A DNA stretch of 6,061 nt from Sphingobacteriales bacterium (GTDB lineage: Bacteria > Bacteroidota > Bacteroidia > Chitinophagales > Chitinophagaceae): assembly GCA_023251215.1 (NCBI GenBank), contig JAHEZF010000108.1, forward strand, positions 1 to 6,061. Reading direction: 5' to 3'. The notes below the pieces were generated by a model that saw only the letters and a list, made by a program, of their open reading frames with translations, ran no database searches and was not told the origin of the DNA. This document shows, piece by piece, positions 1 to 6,061 of the stretch (its first letter is position 1; every line of letters begins with the position of its first letter). Both the position numbers and the translations under genes were made by a program.

Positions 1-49
1 TGTGAGGACAAAATGTGGGGTTGCACTCTTCAATTTTCTTAACAAGTTC

Positions 50-75
50 TAAATGGCGAAGACTAAAGCCATTTA
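50..75 (-). terminator. Possible weak terminator overlapping the ftsK stop codon
   Basis: A perfect 8-bp inverted repeat, TAAATGGC (50-57) and GCCATTTA (68-75), encloses a 10-nt loop. The ftsK stop codon (73-75) forms the start of the stem in the minus-strand transcript. No run of U follows the stem, so it is not a classical intrinsic terminator. It could instead be a 3'-end stabilising hairpin, or chance. The rest of 1-49 shows no gene I can support. Confidence 0.3.
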
Positions 76-2655
76 CCCTATAGCATCGAGGTGCTGTTGT
101 AATTCCATTTCGGTTTTTACCAATACATCTCTTGCTTTACTGCCCTGGTTGGGGCCTACAATACCAGCTGCTTCCAGTTGGTCCATTAACCTTCCGGCAC
201 GGTTATAACCCAGTTTCATCCTTCGTTGGAGCAGGGAGGTGGAACCAACCTGGTTTTGTACAATCAGTCTTGCAGCATCTTCAAATAAAGCGTCCCGGTC
301 GGACAAATCAAAATCATTTCCCTCCAGTTCTTTTTCATCAATATATTCCGGCAACAGAAATGCCTGGGGATAGCCCCGTTGCTCACCAATAAATTCAACA
401 ATGCGTTCTATCTCCGGTGTGTCAACAAACACACATTGCAAACGGGTCACTTCCCCGTGATGCGAGATAAGCATATCACCTTTCCCAATCAGTTGATCAG
501 CGCCACCGGAATCAAGAATCGTTCTTGAATCAATCTTGGATGTTACTTTAAAAGCAATGCGGCAGGGGAAGTTTGCTTTAATGGTACCGGTAATAATATT
601 AACGGATGGACGTTGCGTTGCAATGATGAGATGAAGCCCCACAGCCCGGGACAATTGCGCCAGCCGGGCAATCGGCATTTCAATTTCTTTACCCGCCGTC
701 ATGATCAGGTCGGCAAATTCATCAATCACCAGTATAATAAATGGGAGATACTGGTGTCCTTTCAGGGGATTAAGTTTGCGTTTGATGAATTTTTCGTTGT
801 ATTCTTTGATATTCCTGGCATTGGCTTCTTTCAATAAATCATAGCGGTTGTCCATCTCAATACATAGAGCATTCAAGGTCTGCACCACTTTTTTTGTTTC
901 GGTAATAATGGCATCTTCTTCGCCTGGTAATTTGGCAAGAAAATGTTTTTCAATATGGCGGAATATATTTAACTCCACTTTCTTCGGATCTATCAATACA
1001 AATTTGAGCTGTGACGGATGTTTTTTATACAAGAGTGAAACAAGAATGGCATTTATCCCTACCGATTTACCCTGGCCGGTGGCGCCGGCCATCAGCAGGT
1101 GGGGCATTACCGCAAGGTCAACAATATAATTGTCGTTGTCAATCTTCTTGCCGATTGCAATAGGGAGGCTGTAATTGTTATGTTGAAATTTTTCAGAGGC
1201 CAGCAATGTTTTCATGCTGACGAGGGTCTTCTTTACATTGGGCACTTCAATACCGATGGTTCCTTTGCCGGGAATAGGAGCAATGATCCGGATACCCAGC
1301 GCCGCAAGACTCAATGCAATATCATCTTCGAGGTTCTTGATCTTTGAAATACGAACACCGGCTTCCGGAACAATTTCATATAACGTAACAGTAGGACCTA
1401 TTGTAGCGCTGATCTTCTGGATCTCAATATCATAATTTCGCAACGTAGAAATGATCTGGTTCTTGTTATTTTCCAGTTCGTTAGCATCCTGGATAATTTT
1501 TTCACTGCCGTGTGTATCAAGCAGGTTTAGTGATGGGTATCTATAATCTCTTAAATCAAGTGTGGGTTCGTAAGGTGGAAGATTTTCATAGCTTTTTTCA
1601 TCAGCTGTTTCTTCAGAAACTGTTTTTATTTCCAGTTCCAGTTCTTTTTCTATGTGTTGCCCGGTTAGCGAAAGTTTTATTTCTTTTTCAGCAGGCTTTT
1701 CATTGATGTCTGCCATATCATGTTTGTGAAAGATCTCATTCACAATTTCGCTTTCAGGATTTACCTGCTTTCCTTCTTTTGACCCGAACTGCCCTTCCGG
1801 CATTTCTTCTTTTTCAACTATTTTAAAATCATGAAGGGGCTTATCTGTACCAGGAAAAACAACCATTCCCCCGTCCTCTTTTATGGAATTACCTTTCTGC
1901 CCTGTTTCATTATTTTCATTATACAGATCATTGATGGTCCTGTCACCTGTTATTATAAAAGGCACTTCCCCTGTTTCGCTTTCTGTTTTTCCATCTTCAA
2001 ATAAAGTTTCTTTCTTTTGAGGTAAATTAAAAGCAGGATTAAATTGCCAGATGATGTACCCCAGGGCTAGGACTAACAGAAGGGCAGCCGTTCCAATAGT
2101 GCCTATTGCTCCTGTCAGCCATTGACAGATCATATTACCTACACCGCCCCCCCAGGAAAATCCGCTTGCCCCAAAAATAAATGAAAGAGAAACAGACAAG
2201 ACTAATAGTCCTATTGTCACATATTTCATATTTCTCCAGATAGAAAATACTTTACGCCGGAACAACAGGTTAACCCCAACAACAAAAAAGAAAGTACATA
2301 TAAGAAATGAAGCAATACCAAAAGCATAAACGACAAAGAAATAGGATACGATGGCTCCCAGTTTTCCAAGCAGGTTGGAAACATGCACATCGTTGTCGAA
2401 TAAAATGGAGAACCCGCCCCGGAAAACCTTATCCTGATCTTGTTTCCAGGTAAAGAGGTATGAAACAAAAGAAATAAAAAGAAAAATAGCCAGCAGCAGA
2501 AATACGGCGCCAACGATCTTCCAGGTACGTTCATCCCGGGCCAGGGCCTTCCAGTCTATCATTTCCTCTTTCTCTACCTGCAGGGTTTTTGGACTGAATT
2601 TTTCTGGTTTCTTCTTAGGACTATTTTCTTTTTTCTTTTTCAGCTTATTAGCCAT
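73..2655 (-). CDS. ftsK: DNA translocase FtsK (FtsK/SpoIIIE family), full length
   Basis: FtsK is a hexameric ATP-driven DNA pump anchored at the division septum. In this family it moves the terminus region of the chromosome into the daughter cells and promotes XerCD dimer resolution. The 860-residue product has the complete family layout. A lysine-rich cytoplasmic start (about 4-16) leads into a membrane domain with hydrophobic segments near 46-68, 98-131 (probably two), 144-164 and 182-204. A charged, low-complexity linker (about 211-365) follows. The motor domain then carries Walker A GATGQGKS (524-531) and Walker B ILVIDEF (641-647, with D645/E646). A C-terminal gamma winged-helix domain (about 785-850) contains STSLLQRRMKLGYNRAGR, the part that in characterised FtsK reads the polar DNA guide sequences. 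The ATG at 2655 is favoured because a Bacteroidota-type promoter sits right before it. The linker is much shorter than in E. coli FtsK. I see no frameshift or missing motif. Confidence in family and function is very high. Confidence 0.98.
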   Translation of the reverse strand: MANKLKKKKENSPKKKPEKFSPKTLQVEKEEMIDWKALARDERTWKIVGAVFLLLAIFLFISFVSYLFTWKQDQDKVFRGGFSILFDNDVHVSNLLGKLGAIVSYFFVVYAFGIASFLICTFFFVVGVNLLFRRKVFSIWRNMKYVTIGLLVLSVSLSFIFGASGFSWGGGVGNMICQWLTGAIGTIGTAALLLVLALGYIIWQFNPAFNLPQKKETLFEDGKTESETGEVPFIITGDRTINDLYNENNETGQKGNSIKEDGGMVVFPGTDKPLHDFKIVEKEEMPEGQFGSKEGKQVNPESEIVNEIFHKHDMADINEKPAEKEIKLSLTGQHIEKELELEIKTVSEETADEKSYENLPPYEPTLDLRDYRYPSLNLLDTHGSEKIIQDANELENNKNQIISTLRNYDIEIQKISATIGPTVTLYEIVPEAGVRISKIKNLEDDIALSLAALGIRIIAPIPGKGTIGIEVPNVKKTLVSMKTLLASEKFQHNNYSLPIAIGKKIDNDNYIVDLAVMPHLLMAGATGQGKSVGINAILVSLLYKKHPSQLKFVLIDPKKVELNIFRHIEKHFLAKLPGEEDAIITETKKVVQTLNALCIEMDNRYDLLKEANARNIKEYNEKFIKRKLNPLKGHQYLPFIILVIDEFADLIMTAGKEIEMPIARLAQLSRAVGLHLIIATQRPSVNIITGTIKANFPCRIAFKVTSKIDSRTILDSGGADQLIGKGDMLISHHGEVTRLQCVFVDTPEIERIVEFIGEQRGYPQAFLLPEYIDEKELEGNDFDLSDRDALFEDAARLIVQNQVGSTSLLQRRMKLGYNRAGRLMDQLEAAGIVGPNQGSKARDVLVKTEMELQQHLDAIG

Positions 2656-2660
2656 AGCTG

Positions 2661-2668
2661 CAAAGATA
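2661..2668 (-). promoter_or_regulatory. Putative ftsK promoter, -7 element
   Basis: The minus strand reads TATCTTTG, an exact match to the Bacteroidota -7 consensus TAnnTTTG. It ends only 5 nt before the ftsK ATG, so the expected transcription start falls at or within a base or two of the start codon, giving a leaderless or nearly leaderless mRNA. No TTG/TTTG -33 element is visible at the expected distance (about 2687-2691), which lowers confidence. The rest of the 93-bp gap (2656-2748) shows nothing else convincing. Confidence 0.45.
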
Positions 2669-2748
2669 AATAGTTTGGAGTTAGTGATTTGCAGTTATGA
2701 AATTATAAACAATCAGAAAATGATCATAGTATGGAACTGTAGCTGCGA

Positions 2749-3141
2749 TCATTTCTTTTTCATCACAGCTGCCAACAGGCAAAACCAGCCCACGATAAAA
2801 AAAACACCCCCGACAGGAGTAACGGGACCAACAAATTTTACTACGCTGCTTCCTGCAATTTTCAAAGCTGTCAGTAAATACAATGACCCCGAAAAAAGAA
2901 TGATGCCGGCAATAAAACATCTTCCGGCCCGCTTCATCCATTGATTGGGAAACCTTTCGTACAGGATTGCGGCTGCCAACAATGCAAGGGAATGATAAAC
3001 CTGGTACTGAACAGCAGTGTGAAACCCATGAAGTATTTTTTCGTCAGTAGTCATTTTCTCCAAACCATGGGCGCCCAGGGCGCCAAGTGCAACAGCAAGT
3101 GCTCCAAAAATAGAGGCGATAATGAGAAAGTTTTTCTGCAT
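2749..3141 (-). CDS. DUF423 family small membrane protein (YgdD/YwdK-like)
   Basis: This 130-residue, highly hydrophobic protein has about four membrane segments, near 5-25, 45-63, 72-92 and 105-127, and ends in a short lysine tail (KKK). The family is recognised from GALGAHGLE (20-28), the following TAVQYQVYHSLALL region (42-55), GSLYLL (85-90) and GPVTPVGG (105-112). These are the conserved patches of DUF423, which includes E. coli YgdD and Bacillus YwdK. Its length is typical of the family. The molecular function of DUF423 is not established, so none is assigned. It lies 93 bp upstream of ftsK and 82 bp downstream of aroK, all on the same strand. No TAnnTTTG element was found in the 3142-3223 gap, so it may be read through from aroK; this is inference. 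The ATG at 3141 begins directly before the first membrane segment, as expected for the family. Confidence 0.93.
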   Translation of the reverse strand: MQKNFLIIASIFGALAVALGALGAHGLEKMTTDEKILHGFHTAVQYQVYHSLALLAAAILYERFPNQWMKRAGRCFIAGIILFSGSLYLLTALKIAGSSVVKFVGPVTPVGGVFFIVGWFCLLAAVMKKK

Positions 3142-3223
3142 GAAAGAGATTCTTTTACTTGACTACTAAAGGGTTTATAAAATTGTAATAATCGTACTAA
3201 TGAATGATGAGTTATGATCTCTG

Positions 3224-3730
3224 CTAAGTATGAAAAATTTTTTTAATTAATTTTTCCAGTTCAAGAGGTTCTTCATCCATTACAATATCAGCTTGTTCAT
3301 AATAAATCCGCCGGTCAGCAAATTTTTTGGCGATGAACCCTTTTAACTGTTCATCAGTCAAACTTTTTATCAAAGGCCTGCTTTCTTTCTCCTGCATCAA
3401 TCTCTGAAATAAACTATCTAAAGGCGTATTGATCCAGACTGTGGTTCCGGATTGGTGCATGTATTCAATATTATTAAAATAACAGGGCGACCCGCCACCG
3501 CAAGCCATTACAAAGCTGTCATGGCTTTCGGTAATGATGTGCAGTGCATCTTTCTCAACCATGCGAAAATGTTCTTCACCATCTTTTGCAAAGATCTCCG
3601 GGATAGACTTTCCTTCATGAGCAATGACCTGTTCATCGAGGTCAAAAAAAGGTATGCTGAGTTTCTGACTCAATAGCCGGCCCCAGTGTGTTTTGCCCGA
3701 ACCCATAAACCCGATAAGGAAGATTTTCAT
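3224..3730 (-). CDS. aroK: Shikimate kinase
   Basis: The enzyme phosphorylates shikimate at the 3-hydroxyl using ATP, the fifth step of the chorismate (aromatic amino acid) pathway, in the cytoplasm. The 168-residue length is normal. The P-loop GFMGSGKT (7-14) comes right after the start codon, as usual, which supports the ATG at 3730. DLD (30-32) supplies the Asp that binds shikimate and Mg2+. GEEHFR (51-56) carries the substrate-binding Arg, and GGG (78-80) is the glycine-rich shikimate loop. ESRPL (116-120) is the lid with its catalytic Arg, and DRRIYYEQAD (139-148) matches the conserved C-terminal Arg-Tyr-Ala-Asp region. All key residues are present. It is the only aromatic-pathway gene in the window. 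No promoter consensus is visible in the short upstream gap, which is filled by a repeat array, so it may depend on read-through from the dehydrogenase gene. The related gluconate kinases are a less likely alternative because the shikimate-site residues are intact. Confidence 0.97.
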   Translation of the reverse strand: MKIFLIGFMGSGKTHWGRLLSQKLSIPFFDLDEQVIAHEGKSIPEIFAKDGEEHFRMVEKDALHIITESHDSFVMACGGGSPCYFNNIEYMHQSGTTVWINTPLDSLFQRLMQEKESRPLIKSLTDEQLKGFIAKKFADRRIYYEQADIVMDEEPLELEKLIKKIFHT

Positions 3731-3734
3731 ATTA

Positions 3735-3790
3735 GAAGTCGGAAGCCTGAAGTCGGAGGTCGGACATCTGACCTCTGACTTCTGACCTCA
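3735..3790. repeat. Eight-unit degenerate 7-bp repeat forming a hairpin
   Basis: Eight consecutive 7-bp units start at 3735, 3742, 3749, 3756, 3763, 3770, 3777 and 3784, with no break in phase. G at position 1, A at position 2 and C at position 6 are invariant, and T at position 5 is present in seven of eight. Units 1-4 are purine-rich (GAAGTCG type) and units 6-8 are their near complements (GACTTCT and GACCTCT type), so 3749-3764 pairs with 3767-3782 around the centre. The pairing needs two G-T positions (3755/3776 and 3762/3769). These would be G-U wobbles in plus-strand RNA but A-C mismatches in minus-strand RNA. The array fills almost all of the 61-bp gap between the dehydrogenase stop and the aroK start. 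It could be a dispersed intergenic repeat, an mRNA-processing or attenuating hairpin, or a protein-binding site. No T tract follows it. Confidence 0.85.
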
Positions 3791-3791
3791 T

Positions 3792-4976
3792 TTACTTAAA
3801 CGCATTAAAACCCGTCACATCCATTCCTGTAATGAGCAAATGAATATCATGTGTGCCTTCATAAGTAATTACACTTTCCAGGTTCATCATGTGGCGCATC
3901 ACGGAATATTCGCCGGTGATGCCCATGCCGCCAAGAATTTGTCTTGCATCACGACAAATATTGCTGGCCATTTCACAGGCATTTCTTTTTGCCATGCTTA
4001 CATGCTGCGGTGTGGCTTTGTTCTCATTCATCAATGTGCCAAGCCGCCAGTTCAGTAATTGTGCTTTTGTAATTTCCGTAATCATCTCCGCCAGTTTCTT
4101 CTGCTGCAACTGAAAACTGCCAATTGGTTTATCAAACTGAATTCTCTCTTTTGAATATCTCAGAGCCGTATCGTAACAATCCATAGCAGCGCCGATTGTT
4201 CCCCATGCAATACCATACCTTGCTTTTGTTAAACAGCTCAATGGCCCTTTTAATCCCTTCACATCAGGCAGAATATTTTCTTTCGGCACTTTTACATTAT
4301 CAAAAACCAGTTCACCCGTGGATGATGCACGAAGACTCCACTTGCCATGCGTAGTTGGTGTGCTGAAACCTTTCATGTCTCTTTCTATTATCAATCCATG
4401 TATTTCATCTTGCTCATCTTTTGCCCATACAACGGCAATCTGCGAATACGGCGCATTGCTGATCCACATTTTAGAACCATTCAATACTACATGATCGCCT
4501 ATATCTTTAAAATTACTGAGCATGCCTGAAGGATCACTTCCATAATTAGGCTCAGTCAATCCAAAACAACCAAGCCATTCACCGCTGGCTAATTTGGGTA
4601 AAAATTTTTTTCGTTGCGCTTCACTTCCATAAGCATAGATGGGAAACATCACCAATGAACCCTGCACGGATGCTGTAGAACGAACACCACTGTCTCCTCT
4701 TTCCAGTTCCTGCATCATCAGGCCGTAAGAAATATAATCCAAACCTCCTCCGCCATATTCAACAGGAATAGTTGGTCCAAAACATCCCAGGTCACTTAAT
4801 TGCTTCACGATCTGCTGCGGGAATTCTGCCCTTTGTGCATAATCTTCAATGATGGGAGAAATTTCTTTTTTCACATAACTGCGAACAGCTTCACGGATAT
4901 GCTTTTGCTCTTCGGTCAGCAATTCATCAAGTTGATAATAATCCGGGCTGTTAAATTGGTCTGTGCGGGCAGCCAT
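3792..4976 (-). CDS. Glutaryl-CoA dehydrogenase-type acyl-CoA dehydrogenase
   Basis: This is a FAD flavoenzyme of the acyl-CoA dehydrogenase superfamily, 394 residues, full length. It closely follows the glutaryl-CoA dehydrogenase branch. Evidence includes ELERGDSGVRS (90-100), SLVMFPIYAYGSE (107-119), LGCFGLTEPNYGSDPS (135-150), LRASSTGELVFDNVKVP (215-231), ARYGIAWG (252-259), ILGGMGITGEYSVMRH (347-362) and TYEGTHDIH (371-379). By comparison with human GCDH from memory, the catalytic base is E373, and the glutarate-binding residues E87, R94, S95 and Y369 correspond to E92, R99, S100 and Y372. All are kept, which fits the decarboxylating reaction glutaryl-CoA to crotonyl-CoA plus CO2 in lysine and tryptophan breakdown. 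No ETF gene or other degradation genes lie nearby, so substrate assignment rests on the sequence alone; a related branched or short acyl-CoA remains possible. The ATG at 4976 lies about 43 nt below a TAnnTTTG promoter element. The symbol gcdH would fit but is left blank because the substrate is inferred. Confidence 0.93.
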   Translation of the reverse strand: MAARTDQFNSPDYYQLDELLTEEQKHIREAVRSYVKKEISPIIEDYAQRAEFPQQIVKQLSDLGCFGPTIPVEYGGGGLDYISYGLMMQELERGDSGVRSTASVQGSLVMFPIYAYGSEAQRKKFLPKLASGEWLGCFGLTEPNYGSDPSGMLSNFKDIGDHVVLNGSKMWISNAPYSQIAVVWAKDEQDEIHGLIIERDMKGFSTPTTHGKWSLRASSTGELVFDNVKVPKENILPDVKGLKGPLSCLTKARYGIAWGTIGAAMDCYDTALRYSKERIQFDKPIGSFQLQQKKLAEMITEITKAQLLNWRLGTLMNENKATPQHVSMAKRNACEMASNICRDARQILGGMGITGEYSVMRHMMNLESVITYEGTHDIHLLITGMDVTGFNAFK

Positions 4977-4981
4977 TGCTA

Positions 4982-4995
4982 TTTAGATTTTAGAT
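4982..4995. repeat. Tandem duplicated 7-mer in the dehydrogenase leader
   Basis: TTTAGAT occurs twice in direct tandem (4982-4988 and 4989-4995), read as ATCTAAA twice on the minus strand. It lies in the predicted 5' untranslated leader of the acyl-CoA dehydrogenase, between the promoter element and the ATG. It may be chance in an AT-rich leader; no function is assigned. Confidence 0.5.
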
Positions 4996-5018
4996 TGTCT
5001 ATTTAATATTTGGTGTGG

Positions 5019-5026
5019 CAAAGTTA
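5019..5026 (-). promoter_or_regulatory. Putative dehydrogenase promoter, -7 element
   Basis: The minus strand reads TAACTTTG, an exact match to the Bacteroidota -7 consensus TAnnTTTG. Transcription would begin a few bases downstream, leaving an untranslated leader of roughly 35-40 nt before the ATG at 4976. No TTG/TTTG -33 element is seen at the usual spacing (around 5045-5049). The element lies in the 82-bp divergent region 4977-5058. On the plus strand only near-matches to the consensus occur, for example around 5004-5012, so the promoter of the divergent gene is not identified. Confidence 0.5.
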
Positions 5027-5058
5027 ATGGATAAGGGAAAAATGAAGATATTTGGTTT

Positions 5059-5484
5059 ATGAATGATAATTCCGGAAATGATTTTTACCGAAGTTTCTTT
5101 GCCGTATTAGCCGGTGTATTCTCCGCCATTGTAGCAGGATTTATTATTAAAATAGGTTTTGAAAGGTTTCTGCATTTTGACCCTTTAAGTGAGTTATCTG
5201 CAGATGAAGTGAAAAACAACCTCATTCTTCAATTGACGGTCAGCGGCTGGCTTTTTGTTTCTTCCTTAGCCGGCGGACTTGTATGTGCAATTATTGCAGG
5301 GAAAAATAACCTCAGCCATATCATCATCAGCTCGCTGGTGGTGCTGGCATTATATTTCGTTGTATCCGGCGGAGGAATTTTAAAAGAACAGTCATTGGCT
5401 TCATGGGCCATCTTACTGGCTATTCCATTCGGTTATTTTATTGGGGAATGGATAGGAAGCTACTGGCAAAGGAGAAAAGAATAA
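5059..5484 (+). CDS. Small four-helix membrane protein of unknown function
   Basis: I do not recognise this 141-residue protein. The sequence shows four hydrophobic segments near 12-34, 58-80, 85-103 and 112-134. An acidic loop (about 41-52, DPLSELSADEV) lies between the first two, and the C-terminus is basic (QRRKE). Small-residue motifs occur in the helices: AGVFSAIVAG (18-27), SSLAGGLVCAIIAG (68-81) and VSGGG (102-106), the kind that favour tight helix packing. There is no cleavable signal peptide, no catalytic motif and no lipobox. It is the only plus-strand gene here, divergent from the dehydrogenase and convergent with pyrF, whose stop lies only 15 bp past this stop. The clean long frame, the membrane-protein composition and the lack of any competing gene on the other strand support it as real. 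The ATG at 5059 is the first in frame; an out-of-frame ATG at 5042 opens a six-codon ORF that ends across this start. Confidence 0.82.
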   Translation: MNDNSGNDFYRSFFAVLAGVFSAIVAGFIIKIGFERFLHFDPLSELSADEVKNNLILQLTVSGWLFVSSLAGGLVCAIIAGKNNLSHIIISSLVVLALYFVVSGGGILKEQSLASWAILLAIPFGYFIGEWIGSYWQRRKE

Positions 5485-5499
5485 AATAGCTTCAATACA

Positions 5500-6061
5500 T
5501 TATTTGCTGAGATAAGTACTCATCTCCTTTCTATATTGCTGCGCAGTGACTCTCGCCTTCTCCGCAAAATCTTCTTTACCCGAAGCAAAGATGATAGCAC
5601 GGCTTACATTTATCAGGATACCGCAATCTTTGATCATTGCCTTCTCAGATATTTCTTTCAGATTTCCGCCTTGTGTACCTACTCCAGGAACGAGATAAAA
5701 ATGATCGGGAGTTATTTTTCTTATATTGATGAATTCATCAGCCTGTGTTGCTCCAATGACAAACATCGTGTTTTCAGTACTACCCCATTGTGAAACAGTC
5801 TTTAAAACCTTTTCATATAAAAACTCATTACCTGTCTTCTGCAATTCAAAATCTTTGGCTCCTGAATTGGAAGTAAGTCCCAAAACAATTGCCCACTTGC
5901 CTTTGTATTGTAAAAATGGTTTTACACTATCCTCTCCCATATACGGTGCAACGGTAATGGCATCAAAATTCAGGGTTTCAAAAAAAGCTTTGGCATATTG
6001 TGCCGATGTATTGCCAATATCGCCCCGCTTGGCATCAGCAATTTTAAAATGTGATGATGGA
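5500..6061 (-). CDS. pyrF: Orotidine 5'-phosphate decarboxylase, subfamily 2 (5' end outside window)
   Basis: The enzyme converts OMP to UMP, the last step of de novo pyrimidine synthesis, in the cytoplasm. The reading frame is open to the right edge of the window, so the N-terminal part is missing; the Met codon at 5938-5940 is internal and not the start. About 186 residues are visible out of roughly 270 usual for this subfamily. The catalytic signature DAKRGDIGNTS is encoded at 6004-6036, with the catalytic Lys at 6028-6030 and the two Asp at 6034-6036 and 6019-6021. FDAITVAPYMG follows, as in subfamily 2 (the mycobacterial/Bacteroidota type, unlike E. coli PyrF). Further on, LVPGVGTQGG provides the phosphate-binding loop, and INVSRAIIFAS near the C-terminus carries the phosphate-contacting Arg. 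The gene converges with the unknown membrane protein gene, the stops being 15 bp apart. No strong terminator hairpin is visible between them. Confidence 0.97.
   Translation of the reverse strand, partial: PSSHFKIADAKRGDIGNTSAQYAKAFFETLNFDAITVAPYMGEDSVKPFLQYKGKWAIVLGLTSNSGAKDFELQKTGNEFLYEKVLKTVSQWGSTENTMFVIGATQADEFINIRKITPDHFYLVPGVGTQGGNLKEISEKAMIKDCGILINVSRAIIFASGKEDFAEKARVTAQQYRKEMSTYLSK

Noticed and set aside
1..52. Possible tail of a convergent plus-strand gene entering from the left (frames ending at 42 or 52)
   Set aside because: Only 13-16 residues would be visible, with no recognisable sequence; two frames are equally open, so neither can be supported.
132..1706. Several plus-strand open frames of 64-93 codons opposite ftsK (for example 132-392, 848-1129 and 1512-1706)
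   Set aside because: They lie wholly antisense to a well-supported ftsK, overlap one another, and have no recognisable domain or promoter.
2226..2534. A 102-codon minus-strand hydrophobic frame inside ftsK
   Set aside because: It is an alternative frame of the FtsK membrane domain; its hydrophobicity follows from the T-rich codons of the real gene.
2655..2746. Direct repeat TAGCTGC at 2655-2661 and 2740-2746
   Set aside because: Only two copies of a 7-mer 85 bp apart, one of them overlapping the ftsK start; compatible with chance.
2718..2754. Inverted repeat AAATGATC / GATCATTT at the DUF423 stop codon, as a terminator
   Set aside because: The 8-bp AT-rich stem has a 21-nt loop and no adequate U tract, so it is too weak to call.
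3145..3222. AGAGAT / ATCTCT inverted repeat flanking the DUF423-aroK gap
   Set aside because: A 6-bp match separated by 66 bp is expected by chance in this composition.
5466..5507. Possible bidirectional terminator between the membrane protein gene and pyrF (GCAAA / TTTGC)
   Set aside because: The stem is only 5 bp with a very long loop and lies partly inside both coding ends.

Overview
The window looks like an ordinary stretch of a Bacteroidota chromosome. Three things point there: the FtsK sequence style, a subfamily-2 PyrF, and two exact matches to the Bacteroidota -7 promoter consensus TAnnTTTG placed just upstream of genes. A Chitinophagaceae-like member is my best guess, from general familiarity and not from any search. 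Six protein genes are visible. Five lie on the minus strand and one on the plus strand. I see no rRNA, tRNA, CRISPR, insertion sequence, phage or defence genes.

Layout from left to right. Positions 1-72 hold no gene I can support, only a small inverted repeat overlapping the ftsK stop codon. A full-length DNA translocase ftsK (73-2655, minus) follows, with a TAnnTTTG element 5 nt before its ATG, which suggests a leaderless or nearly leaderless transcript. Next come a DUF423 membrane protein (2749-3141, minus), a shikimate kinase aroK (3224-3730, minus) and a glutaryl-CoA-dehydrogenase-type acyl-CoA dehydrogenase (3792-4976, minus). The 61-bp gap between aroK and the dehydrogenase is almost entirely filled by eight degenerate 7-bp units that fold into a hairpin. 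An 82-bp divergent intergenic region separates the dehydrogenase from a small four-helix membrane protein of unknown function (5059-5484, plus). That gene converges on pyrF (5500 to beyond 6061, minus; 5' end outside the window).

The genes do not form one pathway. FtsK serves chromosome segregation at division, AroK aromatic amino acid synthesis, PyrF pyrimidine synthesis, and the dehydrogenase probably lysine/tryptophan or related acyl-CoA breakdown. The dehydrogenase, aroK and DUF423 gene could be read from the promoter at 5019-5026, since no clear promoter was found in the two gaps between them, but the hairpin array sits inside that possible transcript. ftsK appears to have its own promoter.

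I did not find a convincing new biological system. The most unusual item is the heptamer hairpin array at 3735-3790. The orphan membrane protein and the apparent leaderless ftsK start are secondary points.
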